Shown: positions 50,072 to 59,661, counted from the stretch's first letter. The stretch: DNA of 64,000 nucleotides from an uncultured Lysobacteraceae bacterium (GCA_937897645.1 CALCNV010000140.1:124001-188000), one strand, 5' to 3'. The notes: generated from the sequence alone by a model not told the origin. Made by a program: numbers and translations.

Positions 50072-51058
50072 TCAAGCCTGGTCGCGGATGCGGCGATACA
50101 GCGAATCAATGGCGGGATCACGGCGGTACTCGGCCAGCAATGGTTCCGCCACGCGCCGGAACGCCGGCATGTCCACGTCGTTCATTTCCACTCCGTAGTC
50201 GATAACGGCTTGGCGCGCCGTGCTCTCGGATTCGTCCCACAGCTTGCGCATGACCGTGACCGACTCGCGCGCTGTTTCGATCAGCAGCTGCCGATCCGCG
50301 GGGGACAAGGTGTCGAAACTCTTGCGTGAAATAAGCAGCACGTCCGGCGCATACGAATGCTCGGTTCTCGACCAGTGGCCCGCGGCCTCGAAGTGGCGGC
50401 TGGAATGGAAGCTGCGGATATTGTTTTCCGCGCCGTCGATCAGTCGCGTTTCGAGCGCCGAGAATGCCTCGCCCAGTGACAGCGGAGTAGGATTTGCACC
50501 CAGCAGGCGAATGAGTCGGATGAAGATGTCCGAAGCCGGCACGCGCATCTTCAAGCCGTGCAGGTCGGCAGGCGTCCGCAGTGCGCGGCGGGTGTTGTAG
50601 AAACAGCGTGCGCCACTGTCGTAGATCGCAAGCCCGACCAGGTCGCGTGCCTGGAAGCCGCGCAGCACTTCCGCGCCGACGTCACCGTCCAGCGTGTGGC
50701 GCAAGTGGGCCACGGAATCGAACACGTACGGCAGGCAAATGGCCTGGGTCAGCGGAAATGCGTTGTTCAATGCGCCGGAATAGACGCGGGTGATGTCGAT
50801 CACCCCGAAGCGCGCCATGTCGATGGCTTCGGACTCGCGGCCCAACTGCCCCGCATGGAACATGCGCAGGCGCAGGCGTCCATTGGTTTCGCGTTCCAGT
50901 GTTTCGCCGATCCAGTTGACGGCTTGTACCGTTGGATAGTCACGAACGTGTACATCGCTTGCGGTGAAGAGCTTCTCCGGTCCGTCGGCCAGGGAGGGAA
51001 GTGCAGCCGCACATGCGCCCGCTGCTCCCGCACCAAGGAAATGGCGCCGACTGATCAT
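50072..51058 (-). CDS. TRAP transporter substrate-binding protein (DctP family), Tat-type signal
   Basis: A protein of 328 residues. The signal has SRRHFLGAG, a twin-arginine motif. DctP features include NGRLRLRMFHAGQLGRESEAI, GLKMRVPASDIFIRL with the conserved Arg that binds the substrate carboxylate, and FSALETRLIDGAENNI. It captures an organic acid or sugar acid in the periplasm; the neighbouring kdu genes and lyases point to unsaturated uronates. ATGA overlap with the MhpD-like gene (51055-51058). Confidence 0.92.
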   Translation of the reverse strand: MISRRHFLGAGAAGACAAALPSLADGPEKLFTASDVHVRDYPTVQAVNWIGETLERETNGRLRLRMFHAGQLGRESEAIDMARFGVIDITRVYSGALNNAFPLTQAICLPYVFDSVAHLRHTLDGDVGAEVLRGFQARDLVGLAIYDSGARCFYNTRRALRTPADLHGLKMRVPASDIFIRLIRLLGANPTPLSLGEAFSALETRLIDGAENNIRSFHSSRHFEAAGHWSRTEHSYAPDVLLISRKSFDTLSPADRQLLIETARESVTVMRKLWDESESTARQAVIDYGVEMNDVDMPAFRRVAEPLLAEYRRDPAIDSLYRRIRDQA

Positions 51059-51921
51059 GCTGCCCCCGTTGAGGTGTCCGATTGAGCGACCGGTGTTGCG
51101 GCCACTGCATGGCACGCGATGTCGCCGTAGCCGTAGAAGCTGATGCGTGCCTGTTGCCCCACGCTGATGTCGTGGATGCCGGTAGCGTTGCCCGTGGCAA
51201 TCAGTTCGCCTGCCTTTAGCGGCCGACCGCGCTTGGCCGAGCGCGACAACGCAAACGCGAACGCCGCGCGCAGGCCACCCGGCAGGGTAGTCGCGCCGCC
51301 GGCGCCGACCTGCTGGTCGTCGATGAAGGTCTGGCAGGCGAGTTGTGGCTCGGGGATGGCATGCCAATCCGGGATTTCCGCGCCCAGGATCAGGCCATTG
51401 TTGTTACCGAAATCCGATACGACCACGCGCGGCCCCAGGATGTTGATGGTGGCCAGCGGGCTGCTGGCGATCTCCACGCCTATGTGAAGCGTTGCCGGGA
51501 ACGCGGCCGCTTCCTCCGCAGTCCACTCGGTCTTGCCGGCCGGCGCATCGGCCTGCAGGCGCAGGACATACTCGGCCTCGACCGCGGCAAACCCACCCAC
51601 GAACACCGGAAACCCGGCATTGCCACCGGTAGCATCCAGAAGCGCCCTGGCGAAAATTGGCCCCAGCAGACGCTCGTCGCCGGAGGCATCACGCTTTTCG
51701 GCGGCGATATAGCCCACCTTCCAGCCCACGACCTGGTCTGGCCAGCGCCCGATGGCGTGATCCTGGACCTGGTAGGCGGTCACCAGGTCGTTCGGGATGC
51801 TGCCCGGGAAGTCGGTCAGCGAGGCGCCCTGCAGGCGTGCCTCGACGAAGCGCCCGGCGATGTCCGCCAGCGCCGCTTCTGGTTGCAGCGATCCAGCCGG
51901 AATGCTGTCGCGATTGCTCAA
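51055..51921 (-). CDS. 2-keto-4-pentenoate hydratase/MhpD-family enzyme
   Basis: A TTG start at 51921 is proposed: GGGGAG lies about 9 bases before it and it gives 288 residues; the frame upstream would run over the operator copy at 51997. Features of the MhpD/FAH fold are WKVGYIAAEKRDASGDERLLGP, then FAAVEAEYVLRL and PRVVVSDFGNNNGLILG. It could hydrate or decarboxylate a 2-oxo acid. In this operon it precedes the TRAP genes, so it may act on a sugar-acid intermediate. The substrate is unknown. Confidence 0.8.
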   Translation of the reverse strand: MSNRDSIPAGSLQPEAALADIAGRFVEARLQGASLTDFPGSIPNDLVTAYQVQDHAIGRWPDQVVGWKVGYIAAEKRDASGDERLLGPIFARALLDATGGNAGFPVFVGGFAAVEAEYVLRLQADAPAGKTEWTAEEAAAFPATLHIGVEIASSPLATINILGPRVVVSDFGNNNGLILGAEIPDWHAIPEPQLACQTFIDDQQVGAGGATTLPGGLRAAFAFALSRSAKRGRPLKAGELIATGNATGIHDISVGQQARISFYGYGDIACHAVAATPVAQSDTSTGAA

Positions 51922-51996
51922 GTGGGCTCTCCCCAATCCGTCTTGTTTTGTTGCAGTGCCAATGGACAGCACGGGTCGATGGCTTGTATATGGTAA

Positions 51997-52009
51997 ACCG
52001 GTGTCATTT
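51997..52009. promoter_or_regulatory. Shared pectin-regulon motif, copy B (between MhpD/TRAP operon and PL1)
   Basis: ACCGGTGTCATTT, identical to copy A, lies in the spacer between the divergent MhpD-TRAP-PL10-GH43 operon and the PL1 gene, 68 bases before the PL1 ATG. One operator could serve both directions. Confidence 0.6.
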
Positions 52010-52076
52010 ACAATACGCACTGCCGCAAATCCATACTGGTCCCGGCGGCATATATCTACTCCTGGGAGGGAGACTC

Positions 52077-53432
52077 ATGCATTCCATCCGCGCCCTGCGC
52101 ATGACCCGATGCGGTGATCGCATTTCCATGGCTCTAGCCATTTTCCTGTTGGGTTTTGCCGGCATCGCCGTTGCTGCCGATAGTGCGGCACCGCTGGCGT
52201 TCCCCGGTGCGCAGGGCTGGGCTGCGCATACGCCCGGTGGGCGTGGAGGCAAGATCATCCGGGTGACCACGTTGGCCGCGGAAGGGCCGGGTTCGCTGCG
52301 CGAGGCGCTCGACACCAAGGGCCCGCGCATCGTGGTGTTCGAGGTCGGTGGGGTAATCGACCTCGGGGCGAAGTCGCTGAAGATCCGCGAGCCGTTCCTG
52401 ACCATCGCTGGCCAGACCGCGCCGCAGCCCGGCATCACCCTCATTCGCGGCGGCATAGACCTCAGTGCGCACGACGTGATCATCCGGCACATCCGCGTGC
52501 GCGCGGGTGAAGCTGGCCTGGCGAAGATGGCCGGTACCGATTTCGATTCGATCAGCACCATCGGCGCCTCCAACGTGATCGTCGATCATTGTTCGCTGAC
52601 CTGGTCCACCGACGAGAACCTGTCCGCTTCCGGCACCCGCTTCAAGGGCGACACCCCGGAACAGTGGCGCGCTGGCACCTCGCACCGCATCACCTTCAGC
52701 AACAACATCCTCGCCGAAGGCCTCGGTTACGCGACGCACGCCAAGGGCGAGCATTCGAAGGGTTCGCTGATCCACGACAACGCGCGCGACATCCTGATCA
52801 TCGGCAACCTGTATTCGCAGAACCGCGAACGCAACCCGATGTTCAAGGGAGGCACCCAGGGCTGGGTGGTGAACAACCTGATCAACAATCCCGGCCAGCG
52901 CGCGGTGCACTACAACCTGATCGCCGCCGAGTGGGAGGGCCATCCCTACCAGGACGGGCAACTGGTGCTGATCGGCAATTCCATGCGCGGTGGCCCGAAC
53001 ACGCCGGAGCGCACGCCGTTCTTCCAGTTCGGCGGCTCGGGCTGGCTGGACCTGTACATGGAAGACAACCTGGCGGTGGACCGCTACGGCGAACCGTTGC
53101 CGCAGACCGGCCGCTACAGCAGCAACAATGTTGGCTGGCGCATGCTCAAGACGCGTCCGCCCCTGCCGTTCGGGGTCAAGCCGATGCCGGCCATAGACGT
53201 GCAGGACCACGTGCTCGCCAACGCCGGTGCGCGGCCGTGGGACCGCGACGACATCGATCGGCGCATCCTCGAGAACGCCATCGAAGGCCGCGGCAAGCAC
53301 ATCGACAGCGAAACGGAAGTGGGTGGGTATCCGAAGCACGCCGAAACCCGGCAGGCGTTCGTGCCCGCGGACTGGAACCTGGACACGATGGAGCCACTGA
53401 AGCCACTGCCGCGCCGCGCACCGCTGCGCTGA
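52077..53432 (+). CDS. Pectate lyase, family PL1
   Basis: A protein of 451 residues. The ATG follows GGGAGGGAG. The signal peptide is MALAIFLLGFAGIAVAADS. The beta-helix core begins AFPGAQGWAAHTPGGRGGKIIRV. The calcium and active-site area is IIRHIRVRAGE and DFDSISTIGASNVIVDHCSLTWSTDEN (in part), the region of the calcium-binding Asp residues and the vWiDH-like motif of PL1, followed by the catalytic-Arg area. It would release unsaturated oligogalacturonides. The esterase gene follows after 7 bases. Confidence 0.9.
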   Translation: MHSIRALRMTRCGDRISMALAIFLLGFAGIAVAADSAAPLAFPGAQGWAAHTPGGRGGKIIRVTTLAAEGPGSLREALDTKGPRIVVFEVGGVIDLGAKSLKIREPFLTIAGQTAPQPGITLIRGGIDLSAHDVIIRHIRVRAGEAGLAKMAGTDFDSISTIGASNVIVDHCSLTWSTDENLSASGTRFKGDTPEQWRAGTSHRITFSNNILAEGLGYATHAKGEHSKGSLIHDNARDILIIGNLYSQNRERNPMFKGGTQGWVVNNLINNPGQRAVHYNLIAAEWEGHPYQDGQLVLIGNSMRGGPNTPERTPFFQFGGSGWLDLYMEDNLAVDRYGEPLPQTGRYSSNNVGWRMLKTRPPLPFGVKPMPAIDVQDHVLANAGARPWDRDDIDRRILENAIEGRGKHIDSETEVGGYPKHAETRQAFVPADWNLDTMEPLKPLPRRAPLR

Positions 53433-53439
53433 GGCTGGC

Positions 53440-55023
53440 ATGGATCGCGCACGCCGACAGCTGCTGAAGGCCTCGCTTGCGGCAGGGCTGGCAGCGTCAG
53501 CACCGGCGTTCGCGGCAGGGCGCTTCGAACGCACGTCCGCACGCACGCGCAGCGGGCGCATTCTCGGCGTGCGCAACGGCGAGCTGCTTGTGTTTCGCGG
53601 CATCCCCTACGGTGCGGATACCGCGCCAAGGCGATTCCAGCCCGCGTTGCAAGAGGCGCCCTGGCGCGGCGTGCGCGATGCACTGGCGTACGCCGCTTCC
53701 GCACCGCAGAACGGCGAAGAAGGTCCAGGCAGCGAGGACTGCCTGTTCCTGAATGTCTGGACGCCGGGGCTGCGTGATGGCGCGCGGCGCCCGATTCTTT
53801 TCTACATCCACGGTGGCGGCTACAACAACGGCTCGGGCAGCAGTCCGCTGTACGACGGCAGCAACCTGTGTCGTCGCGGCGACGTGGTGGTGGTGACGGT
53901 CAACCATAGGCTCAATGCGTTCGGCTACCTGTTCCTGGTCGAACTGGGTGGACCGGAACTGGCGTACTCCGGCAACGTCGGCCAGCTCGACCTGATACAG
54001 GCGCTGCAATGGGTCCAGCAACATGCGCATGAATTCGGTGGAGATCCGGGCAACGTCACCGTGTTCGGTCAATCAGGTGGCGGCGCTAAGATCGCCACGC
54101 TGATGGCCATGCCTGTCGCGAAGGGTTTGTTTCATCGCGCCATGACCATGAGCGGCCAGCAGGTGACGGCCGCCGGCCCGCGCGCTGCGACGCAGCGCGC
54201 GCAACTGCTGTTGGATGCATTGAAACTTGCACCGCAGGACATCGACAGGATCCGCACGCTGCCGATGCAGGACATCCTGCAGGCCAGCCGCGTGCGTGAT
54301 CCGTCACGCATCGAAGACACCGGCCTCTACTTCGGACCGGTGGTGGATGCGCGCAGCCTGCACCGCCATCCGTTCTACCCGGATGCACCGCCGCAATCGA
54401 CGCACATCCCCATGGTCATCGGCAACACCCGCGACGAGACGCGCGGATTCCTTGGCAACGATCCCGCCAACCACGCGTTGAGCTGGGAACAGCTGCCGAA
54501 GAAACTGCAGCAACAACAATACGTCGACATCCTTCCTGAAGTGGTGATCGCCGAATACCGCCGCCTGTATCCCGATTACACGCCATCACAGGTGTTCTTT
54601 GCCGCGACCACCGCTGGGCGTTCCTGGCGCGGTGCCGTGGAAGAAGCGGAAGCGCGTGCACGGCAGGGTTCTCCGGCCTGGGTCTACCAGCTGGATTGGG
54701 GCTCGCCATTGGACGGCGGCAAGTTCGGTGCCTTCCACACGCTGGATATCCCGCTGGTGTTCGACAACATCCATCAAGCCGGATCACGCACGGGAAGCGG
54801 CGCCGATGCACAGGCGCTTGCCGAGCAGATGAGCGGGATGTTGATCGCGCTGGCTCGACAGGGTGATCCGAACCATGCGGGCATTCCGCAATGGACGCCG
54901 TATGGGCTTGAGCGGCGGGAGACCATGGTCTTAGACGTTGCCTCCCGCCTTGAATGCGATCCGCGCGGCGGGGAGCGCAAGCTGTACCAGCGTGCGCCTT
55001 TCATCCAGCGCGGCACGTTGTAA
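53440..55023 (+). CDS. Type B carboxylesterase, Tat-exported, in the pectin locus
   Basis: A protein of 527 residues. The N-terminus has ARRQLLKASLAAGLAASAPAFA, a twin-arginine signal. The nucleophile elbow is FGQSGGGAKI, Gln-Ser-Gly-Gly-Gly where the family usually has Glu-Ser-Ala-Gly-Gly. The His is likely in AFHTLDIPLVF and the acid in GNTRDETRGF. HGGGYNNGSG is the oxyanion loop. It lies 7 bases after the PL1 gene, so it may remove acetyl, methyl or feruloyl esters from pectin. Activity needs a test. Confidence 0.85.
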   Translation: MDRARRQLLKASLAAGLAASAPAFAAGRFERTSARTRSGRILGVRNGELLVFRGIPYGADTAPRRFQPALQEAPWRGVRDALAYAASAPQNGEEGPGSEDCLFLNVWTPGLRDGARRPILFYIHGGGYNNGSGSSPLYDGSNLCRRGDVVVVTVNHRLNAFGYLFLVELGGPELAYSGNVGQLDLIQALQWVQQHAHEFGGDPGNVTVFGQSGGGAKIATLMAMPVAKGLFHRAMTMSGQQVTAAGPRAATQRAQLLLDALKLAPQDIDRIRTLPMQDILQASRVRDPSRIEDTGLYFGPVVDARSLHRHPFYPDAPPQSTHIPMVIGNTRDETRGFLGNDPANHALSWEQLPKKLQQQQYVDILPEVVIAEYRRLYPDYTPSQVFFAATTAGRSWRGAVEEAEARARQGSPAWVYQLDWGSPLDGGKFGAFHTLDIPLVFDNIHQAGSRTGSGADAQALAEQMSGMLIALARQGDPNHAGIPQWTPYGLERRETMVLDVASRLECDPRGGERKLYQRAPFIQRGTL

Positions 55024-55106
55024 AAGCCAGTCGACAAAAGCCCCGCGCGTCCCTCCCAAGCACAGGTAGCGCAAGCGGCGCGAAGGCACACCCCATTCCT
55101 AGTGTT

Positions 55107-55168
55107 GTGGGAGCGACGTAAGTCGCGAATGCTTTGGCAGAGAACTTCGCGACTTACGTCGCTCCTAC
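55107..55168. repeat. GTGGGAGCGACG palindromic repeat
   Basis: Arms GTGGGAGCGACGTAAGTCGC (from 55107) and GCGACTTACGTCGCTCCTAC (to 55168) with a 16-base spacer. The left arm has GTGGG instead of GTAGG. It lies between the convergent esterase and receptor genes. Confidence 0.8.
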
Positions 55169-55249
55169 AAAGGACTGGATCACCACGCTATCTGTCCGAT
55201 TCCGCCAGACCACATTCTGCAAACTGCAGGCAGCCAAACCGCCGGGCAT

Positions 55250-55293
55250 AAAAAACCGCTTGCGTCCTCTGGAGAGAGAAGGAGCGCAAGCGG
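55250..55293 (-). terminator. Rho-independent terminator after the TonB receptor gene
   Basis: On the minus strand the stem CCGCTTGCG (55293-55285) pairs with CGCAAGCGG (55264-55256) around a 20-base loop, followed by TTTTTT. It ends the receptor transcript about 45 bases after the stop. Confidence 0.85.
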
Positions 55294-55337
55294 CGGACAT
55301 GTGCGCCGGGATGCCCGGCGCGCATGGTGACCATTAC

Positions 55338-58271
55338 TCAGAAGTTGAAGCGGAAACCTACGAAGTACTGCCTGCCGGTGTGGTGGTAGACCGATGCACG
55401 GTCGCCACGCGAGTCGACGAACTGATCGTTGTAATCGTCGGTCAGGTTGATGCCTTCGAAGGTCAGCGTCAGGTGCTCGTCATACTTGTACGAGGCCGCG
55501 AAATCGACGGTCTGGCTGCTGCGCTTGCCTTCCACGTCGTTGTTGTTCTGGCCGGGTACGCGCTGCAGGTAGTCGTCACGGAACGCCGTGGAGATGCGTG
55601 CGCTGAACTTCTTGTTGTCGTAGTAGAGCGTCGCGTTATACGACTGCGGCGACAGGTTGACCAGGTCGTTGGTGATGTACGTGGTGGGTACCGTGCCCGC
55701 CACCGCGTAGTCGATCTTGGATTCGACCTGGGTGTAGTTGGCGGTGATGCCGAAGTCCTTCCAGAAGCCAGGCAGGAAGGTGAAGGGCTGCTGGTAGCTG
55801 ACTTCGAAACCCTTGAGTGGGCCACCCGGGGAGTTGATCGGGGTACGCACGTCGAACACCACGTCCCAGAATGCCGGCGGCACCAGGTCCAGCGGCAGGC
55901 CGGAATCACGATACGGGATATCCTGGCGCAGTTCCTGGATGTAGCTGTTGATGTCCTTGTAGAACAGGGCAACCGACAACAGCGATTCATCGGCGAAATA
56001 CCATTCCGCCGCCAGGTCGTAGGTGGTGGCGCGGAAGGGATCCAGGTAGGGGTTGCCCACGCGGATGTTGGGGCTGCCGGTGGTGGTGATGCCGCCGCCG
56101 GGTGACAGGAAGGCAAGCTGCGGACGTGCCATCACCTTCGCGGCACCAAAGCGCAGGACCACGTCTTCGCTTACGTCCCACGCCAGGTTGAGCGAGGGCA
56201 ACCAGTCGTCGTAGTCGTTGGTGGCCGTCACCGAGGTGCCGCCGCCCGTGGACGCATAACCCTGTGCCTCGATGTCGGTGGTGGCATAGCGCACGCCGAT
56301 GTTGCCGCGCAGCGCGCGGTCCATCAGGTCGGTGTTGAAGTCCAGTTGCAGGTAAGCGCCCAGGTCTTCTTCGCTGACCGAACGGTTGTTGCCGCGCGCG
56401 TTGCCGTTGGTGATGCTGGTGAGGGTGAAGTCGCCGCCGGGTACGCCGGTGTTGCAGTTGCAGTAGATGTCGAAGAGGTCGGCGATGGCGTTCAGGTCGG
56501 GGATCAACCACGACGACGGCGACGAACCACCCAAGCCCTGGCCGAAGTTCCTGACGCTCGTGGATACATCCGCCAGCGTCGTGCCGACGGGCAGTGCGGG
56601 AACCGAAGTTTCGCTGGCCCGGCGGAATTCGTAGGTGCTCATCTCGAATTCCTTGTACGAAAGGCCGCCACGCAGGGTGAAGGTCTCGTTGGCCAGGAAT
56701 TCCAGGTCCACCTTGGCGGTGTCGAACGTATTGTCCACGCCTTGCGGGCGGATGCGGATCTCGGAGCCGGTGGTATTGGCTGCCGGCGAACTGATCCAGC
56801 GCCACGCGTTCGGATTGTTGACGTCGATGCTGCCGTAGGTGATCACCGGCAGGCGATCGTTCTCGCGGTAGTCCCAGCTGTAGCCGTCCAGGTTCTGGAT
56901 ATCGAAGGTGACCGTGGTCTGGATCGGGTTGCGGAATTCGGATTCCGAGGTGCCGACCAGGGCGGTCAATTTCAACCGGTCGTTGAATTCGTGTTCCAGG
57001 TTGAGGTTGTATTGGGTGAACTCGGTGCTGAGTTCGTCATAGCGTGATTCGGAGCGCACGTCGACGTTGTCGAACACGCCATAGACCAGGTTGCCGCGCT
57101 CGTCGACGATGGCTTCCCGCACGATCGTCTCGTACTTGCCGCCCAGGGTGTTGGCACGGCTGAACGAGATGGACTCCAGGAAGTCTTCCTGGCGCGTCGC
57201 GTCGAACTTCGAGTACAGCATGTCGAAGCTGAGCAGGGTGCTGTCGGACGGCTTGAACTGCAGTGAACCGGTCAGGCCCAGGCGTTCCTGTTCGTGGGTC
57301 AGGCGGCCGTAGCGCGGCAGGCGCGGGTGGAAGGTGGTTGTGGCGGATGCCAGCCGGTACGCATCGTTGTTGGCGACGGTGTTGGCCGGGCGCGGATTGC
57401 CCGTGGAGCAGTTGGCGGCAGTGGTGCCGCGGCCTGCATTGTTGGCATTGTTCTGCGGCACGTAGCCGACCGGGCTGCAGAAGCCGTTGCTGGACGGACC
57501 GTTGTCCCAGCGCACCGCGCTGTAGCCTTCTTCCAGGATGTTGCGTTCGCTGTATGAAGCGGAGAGCAGGGCACCGAAGCGGCCGTCGGCCCAGGTGTTG
57601 CTGATCAGGAACGAACCACGCGGATCCCAGCGGCTGGACAGGTCGTTGTAGCCCATCTGCCCGGCGAACGAGGTGGTGAAACCGTCGTAGTCGAACGGAC
57701 GCGCCACCTGCAGGTCGACCGTGGCACCCAGGGAGCCTTCGTCCACTTGCGCGGACTGGGTCTTGCGCACCGTCAACTTGCCGAAGAGTTCCGAGGCAAA
57801 CACGTTGAAGTCGAAGCCGCGGCCGCGGTTGGCGCCGCCCGAGCTGTCGGTGCCACCCGAGGTGGCCACCGTTTCCAGTCCGTTGACGCGGACGCGGGTG
57901 AAGTCCTGGCCCAGGCCGCGAACGGTGACGGAGCGGCCTTCGCCGGCATCGCGGTCGATGGCCACGCCGGAAATACGCTGCAGCGACTCGGCCAGGTTGA
58001 GGTCCGGGAACTTGCCGATGTCCTCGGCGACGATGGAGTCGGTCTGCTCGGTGTTGTAGCGCTTCAGTTCGAGTGATTTCTCAAGGCTCGCCCGGAAAGT
58101 GCCGACCACCTCGATCCGGTCCAGGTCAGTCGCTTCCTGCTCGGCCGTGGCTGCAGCGGGTGCGGCTTCTGTGGCTTGCTGCGCGAACGCGGCGTTCATC
58201 TGCAAGGCCAGTCCGATGGACAGGGCAAGCACGGTAACCGGTGTCTTCCGGCGGTTGGTACGAGTTTGCAT
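55338..58271 (-). CDS. TonB-dependent outer-membrane receptor, TonB-Xanthomonas-Caulobacter type
   Basis: A protein of 977 residues. The signal ends NAAFAQQATEAAP. The plug domain has DLNLAESLQRISGVAIDRDAG and SVTVRGLGQDFTRVRVNG, features of the TIGR01782 class. The barrel follows and ends with Phe (VGFRFNF), as porins do. It would import oligogalacturonides or other pectin oligomers with TonB energy. A TonB-box-like stretch may lie near DLDRIEVVG. It faces kdgK, with copy C of the operator motif between. Confidence 0.94.
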   Translation of the reverse strand: MQTRTNRRKTPVTVLALSIGLALQMNAAFAQQATEAAPAAATAEQEATDLDRIEVVGTFRASLEKSLELKRYNTEQTDSIVAEDIGKFPDLNLAESLQRISGVAIDRDAGEGRSVTVRGLGQDFTRVRVNGLETVATSGGTDSSGGANRGRGFDFNVFASELFGKLTVRKTQSAQVDEGSLGATVDLQVARPFDYDGFTTSFAGQMGYNDLSSRWDPRGSFLISNTWADGRFGALLSASYSERNILEEGYSAVRWDNGPSSNGFCSPVGYVPQNNANNAGRGTTAANCSTGNPRPANTVANNDAYRLASATTTFHPRLPRYGRLTHEQERLGLTGSLQFKPSDSTLLSFDMLYSKFDATRQEDFLESISFSRANTLGGKYETIVREAIVDERGNLVYGVFDNVDVRSESRYDELSTEFTQYNLNLEHEFNDRLKLTALVGTSESEFRNPIQTTVTFDIQNLDGYSWDYRENDRLPVITYGSIDVNNPNAWRWISSPAANTTGSEIRIRPQGVDNTFDTAKVDLEFLANETFTLRGGLSYKEFEMSTYEFRRASETSVPALPVGTTLADVSTSVRNFGQGLGGSSPSSWLIPDLNAIADLFDIYCNCNTGVPGGDFTLTSITNGNARGNNRSVSEEDLGAYLQLDFNTDLMDRALRGNIGVRYATTDIEAQGYASTGGGTSVTATNDYDDWLPSLNLAWDVSEDVVLRFGAAKVMARPQLAFLSPGGGITTTGSPNIRVGNPYLDPFRATTYDLAAEWYFADESLLSVALFYKDINSYIQELRQDIPYRDSGLPLDLVPPAFWDVVFDVRTPINSPGGPLKGFEVSYQQPFTFLPGFWKDFGITANYTQVESKIDYAVAGTVPTTYITNDLVNLSPQSYNATLYYDNKKFSARISTAFRDDYLQRVPGQNNNDVEGKRSSQTVDFAASYKYDEHLTLTFEGINLTDDYNDQFVDSRGDRASVYHHTGRQYFVGFRFNF

Positions 58272-58365
58272 GGGTTCCCCTCCTCAAGGGCACATGATCG
58301 CTCTAGGGCGGCTTTGTGTTGGAATAGATACGGTTTAAGTCACCTAGAAAGTGGTCCCAGCGGTA

Positions 58366-58378
58366 AAATGACACCGCT
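58366..58378. promoter_or_regulatory. Shared pectin-regulon motif, copy C (between TonB receptor and kdgK)
   Basis: The reverse complement is AGCGGTGTCATTT, one mismatch (second base) from copies A and B. Here it is part of a wider perfect dyad: CAGCGGT and ACCGCTG with an 8-base spacer. It lies 95 bases before the receptor start and 129 bases before the kdgK start. Confidence 0.6.
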
Positions 58379-58506
58379 GGCCAAAAAACCGTAACAGAGT
58401 GTGCGCTGCAACAACAACTATTCTTTAACGGGGCCTTTCGTGTGTCCCGGGACAATCATCGCCAGCCCTCCCGCCGGAGCGCTGGCCAGGCATTTGGGAG
58501 GACGGC

Positions 58507-59526
58507 ATGCGGGGACACATCGTTTGTTTCGGGGAACTCTTGCTGCGCTTGGGCGCGCCGGGTCGTCAATTGCTGCTGCAATCGCCCCATCTGGAGGTTT
58601 ACGTGGGTGGGGCGGAGGCCAATGTGGCGGTCTCGCTGGCCCATCTTGGGCACCGTGCGAGGATGGTTGGCGTGGTCGCCGACAACGCGCTGGGTGAGGC
58701 CGCAACGGGCGAATTGCGCCGACATGACGTCGACACCCAGGCGGTCCAGAAGACCGAAGGACGTATGGGTCTGTACTTTTTGACACCGGGGGCCATCCAG
58801 CGCCCCAGCGAGGTCCTGTACGACCGCGCCGACTCCGCGTTTGCGCAGGTCGGCGGTGGCCGGCACGACTGGCCTGCGCTGCTGGCCGGGGCGGATTGGC
58901 TGCATGTGTCCGGGGTCACCCCGGCCCTGGGCCAGCAGGCTGCAGATGGAACCCTGCAGGCGATGCGCGCGGCGCGTGCGGCGGGGGTGAAGGTGTCCTT
59001 CGACGGCAATTTCCGGCCCAAACTGTGGCAGGCGTGGAACGGAGATGCCTCTGGCATCCTGCGCGGGCTGATGGCCGAGGCTGACGTGATGTTCGCCAGC
59101 CACCGCGACATCGAGGTCGTGCTTGGCCAGCCCTTCCAGCAGGCCACGTCGCAGGAGCGCTTCCTGGCCGGCGCCCAGGCCGCCTTCGCCGCCTTCCCCC
59201 ACCTGCAGCGCATGGCCGCGACCATCCGCGTGCAGCGCAGCGTCGACCATCACGCCCTGTCCGCCATCGATGCGCGGCGTGACGGCAGCAGCCACGTCAC
59301 CCCGGCCTACGAAGTCGCGCCCATCGTCGATCGCATCGGCACCGGCGATGCGTTTGCCGCCGGCGTCCTGCACGGTGCCATGACCGGGATGGACGATGCC
59401 GACGGATTGCATTTCGGTCTCGGCGCGGCCTGCCTGAAGCATTCGCTGCCGGGTGATTTCAACCTGCTGGGTGCCGCTGAAATCAGCGCGTTCCTGGGCG
59501 AAAGCGGGTTCGACGTGCGGCGCTGA
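58507..59526 (+). CDS. kdgK: 2-keto-3-deoxygluconate kinase (PfkB family)
   Basis: A protein of 339 residues. The ATG follows GGGAGGACGG. It phosphorylates KDG to KDPG with ATP. PfkB features are GGAEANVAVSLAHLG at the N-terminus and DRIGTGDAFAAGVL near the C-terminus with catalytic Asp, as in the ribokinase family. The match to KDG kinases is by context and by length. It is divergent from the receptor gene. Confidence 0.88.
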   Translation: MRGHIVCFGELLLRLGAPGRQLLLQSPHLEVYVGGAEANVAVSLAHLGHRARMVGVVADNALGEAATGELRRHDVDTQAVQKTEGRMGLYFLTPGAIQRPSEVLYDRADSAFAQVGGGRHDWPALLAGADWLHVSGVTPALGQQAADGTLQAMRAARAAGVKVSFDGNFRPKLWQAWNGDASGILRGLMAEADVMFASHRDIEVVLGQPFQQATSQERFLAGAQAAFAAFPHLQRMAATIRVQRSVDHHALSAIDARRDGSSHVTPAYEVAPIVDRIGTGDAFAAGVLHGAMTGMDDADGLHFGLGAACLKHSLPGDFNLLGAAEISAFLGESGFDVRR

Positions 59527-59661
59527 CGGGCGCATACCCGTCATAGCGGAGCCGAGGCGGTTCCGCAGCGGTCAAAATTAAAAGTTGCTTCTGAATGTGG
59601 CGCTGGCGACTTTTCTTTGCTTCCGTTTCCCGCACACTGCGCGCCATGGAGGGCGTCGCCC

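Noticed and set aside
51922..52020. ATG start of the MhpD-like gene at 52020
   Set aside because: It would place the coding region over the operator copy at 51997-52009 and add residues without family resemblance; the TTG at 51921 has a ribosome site.
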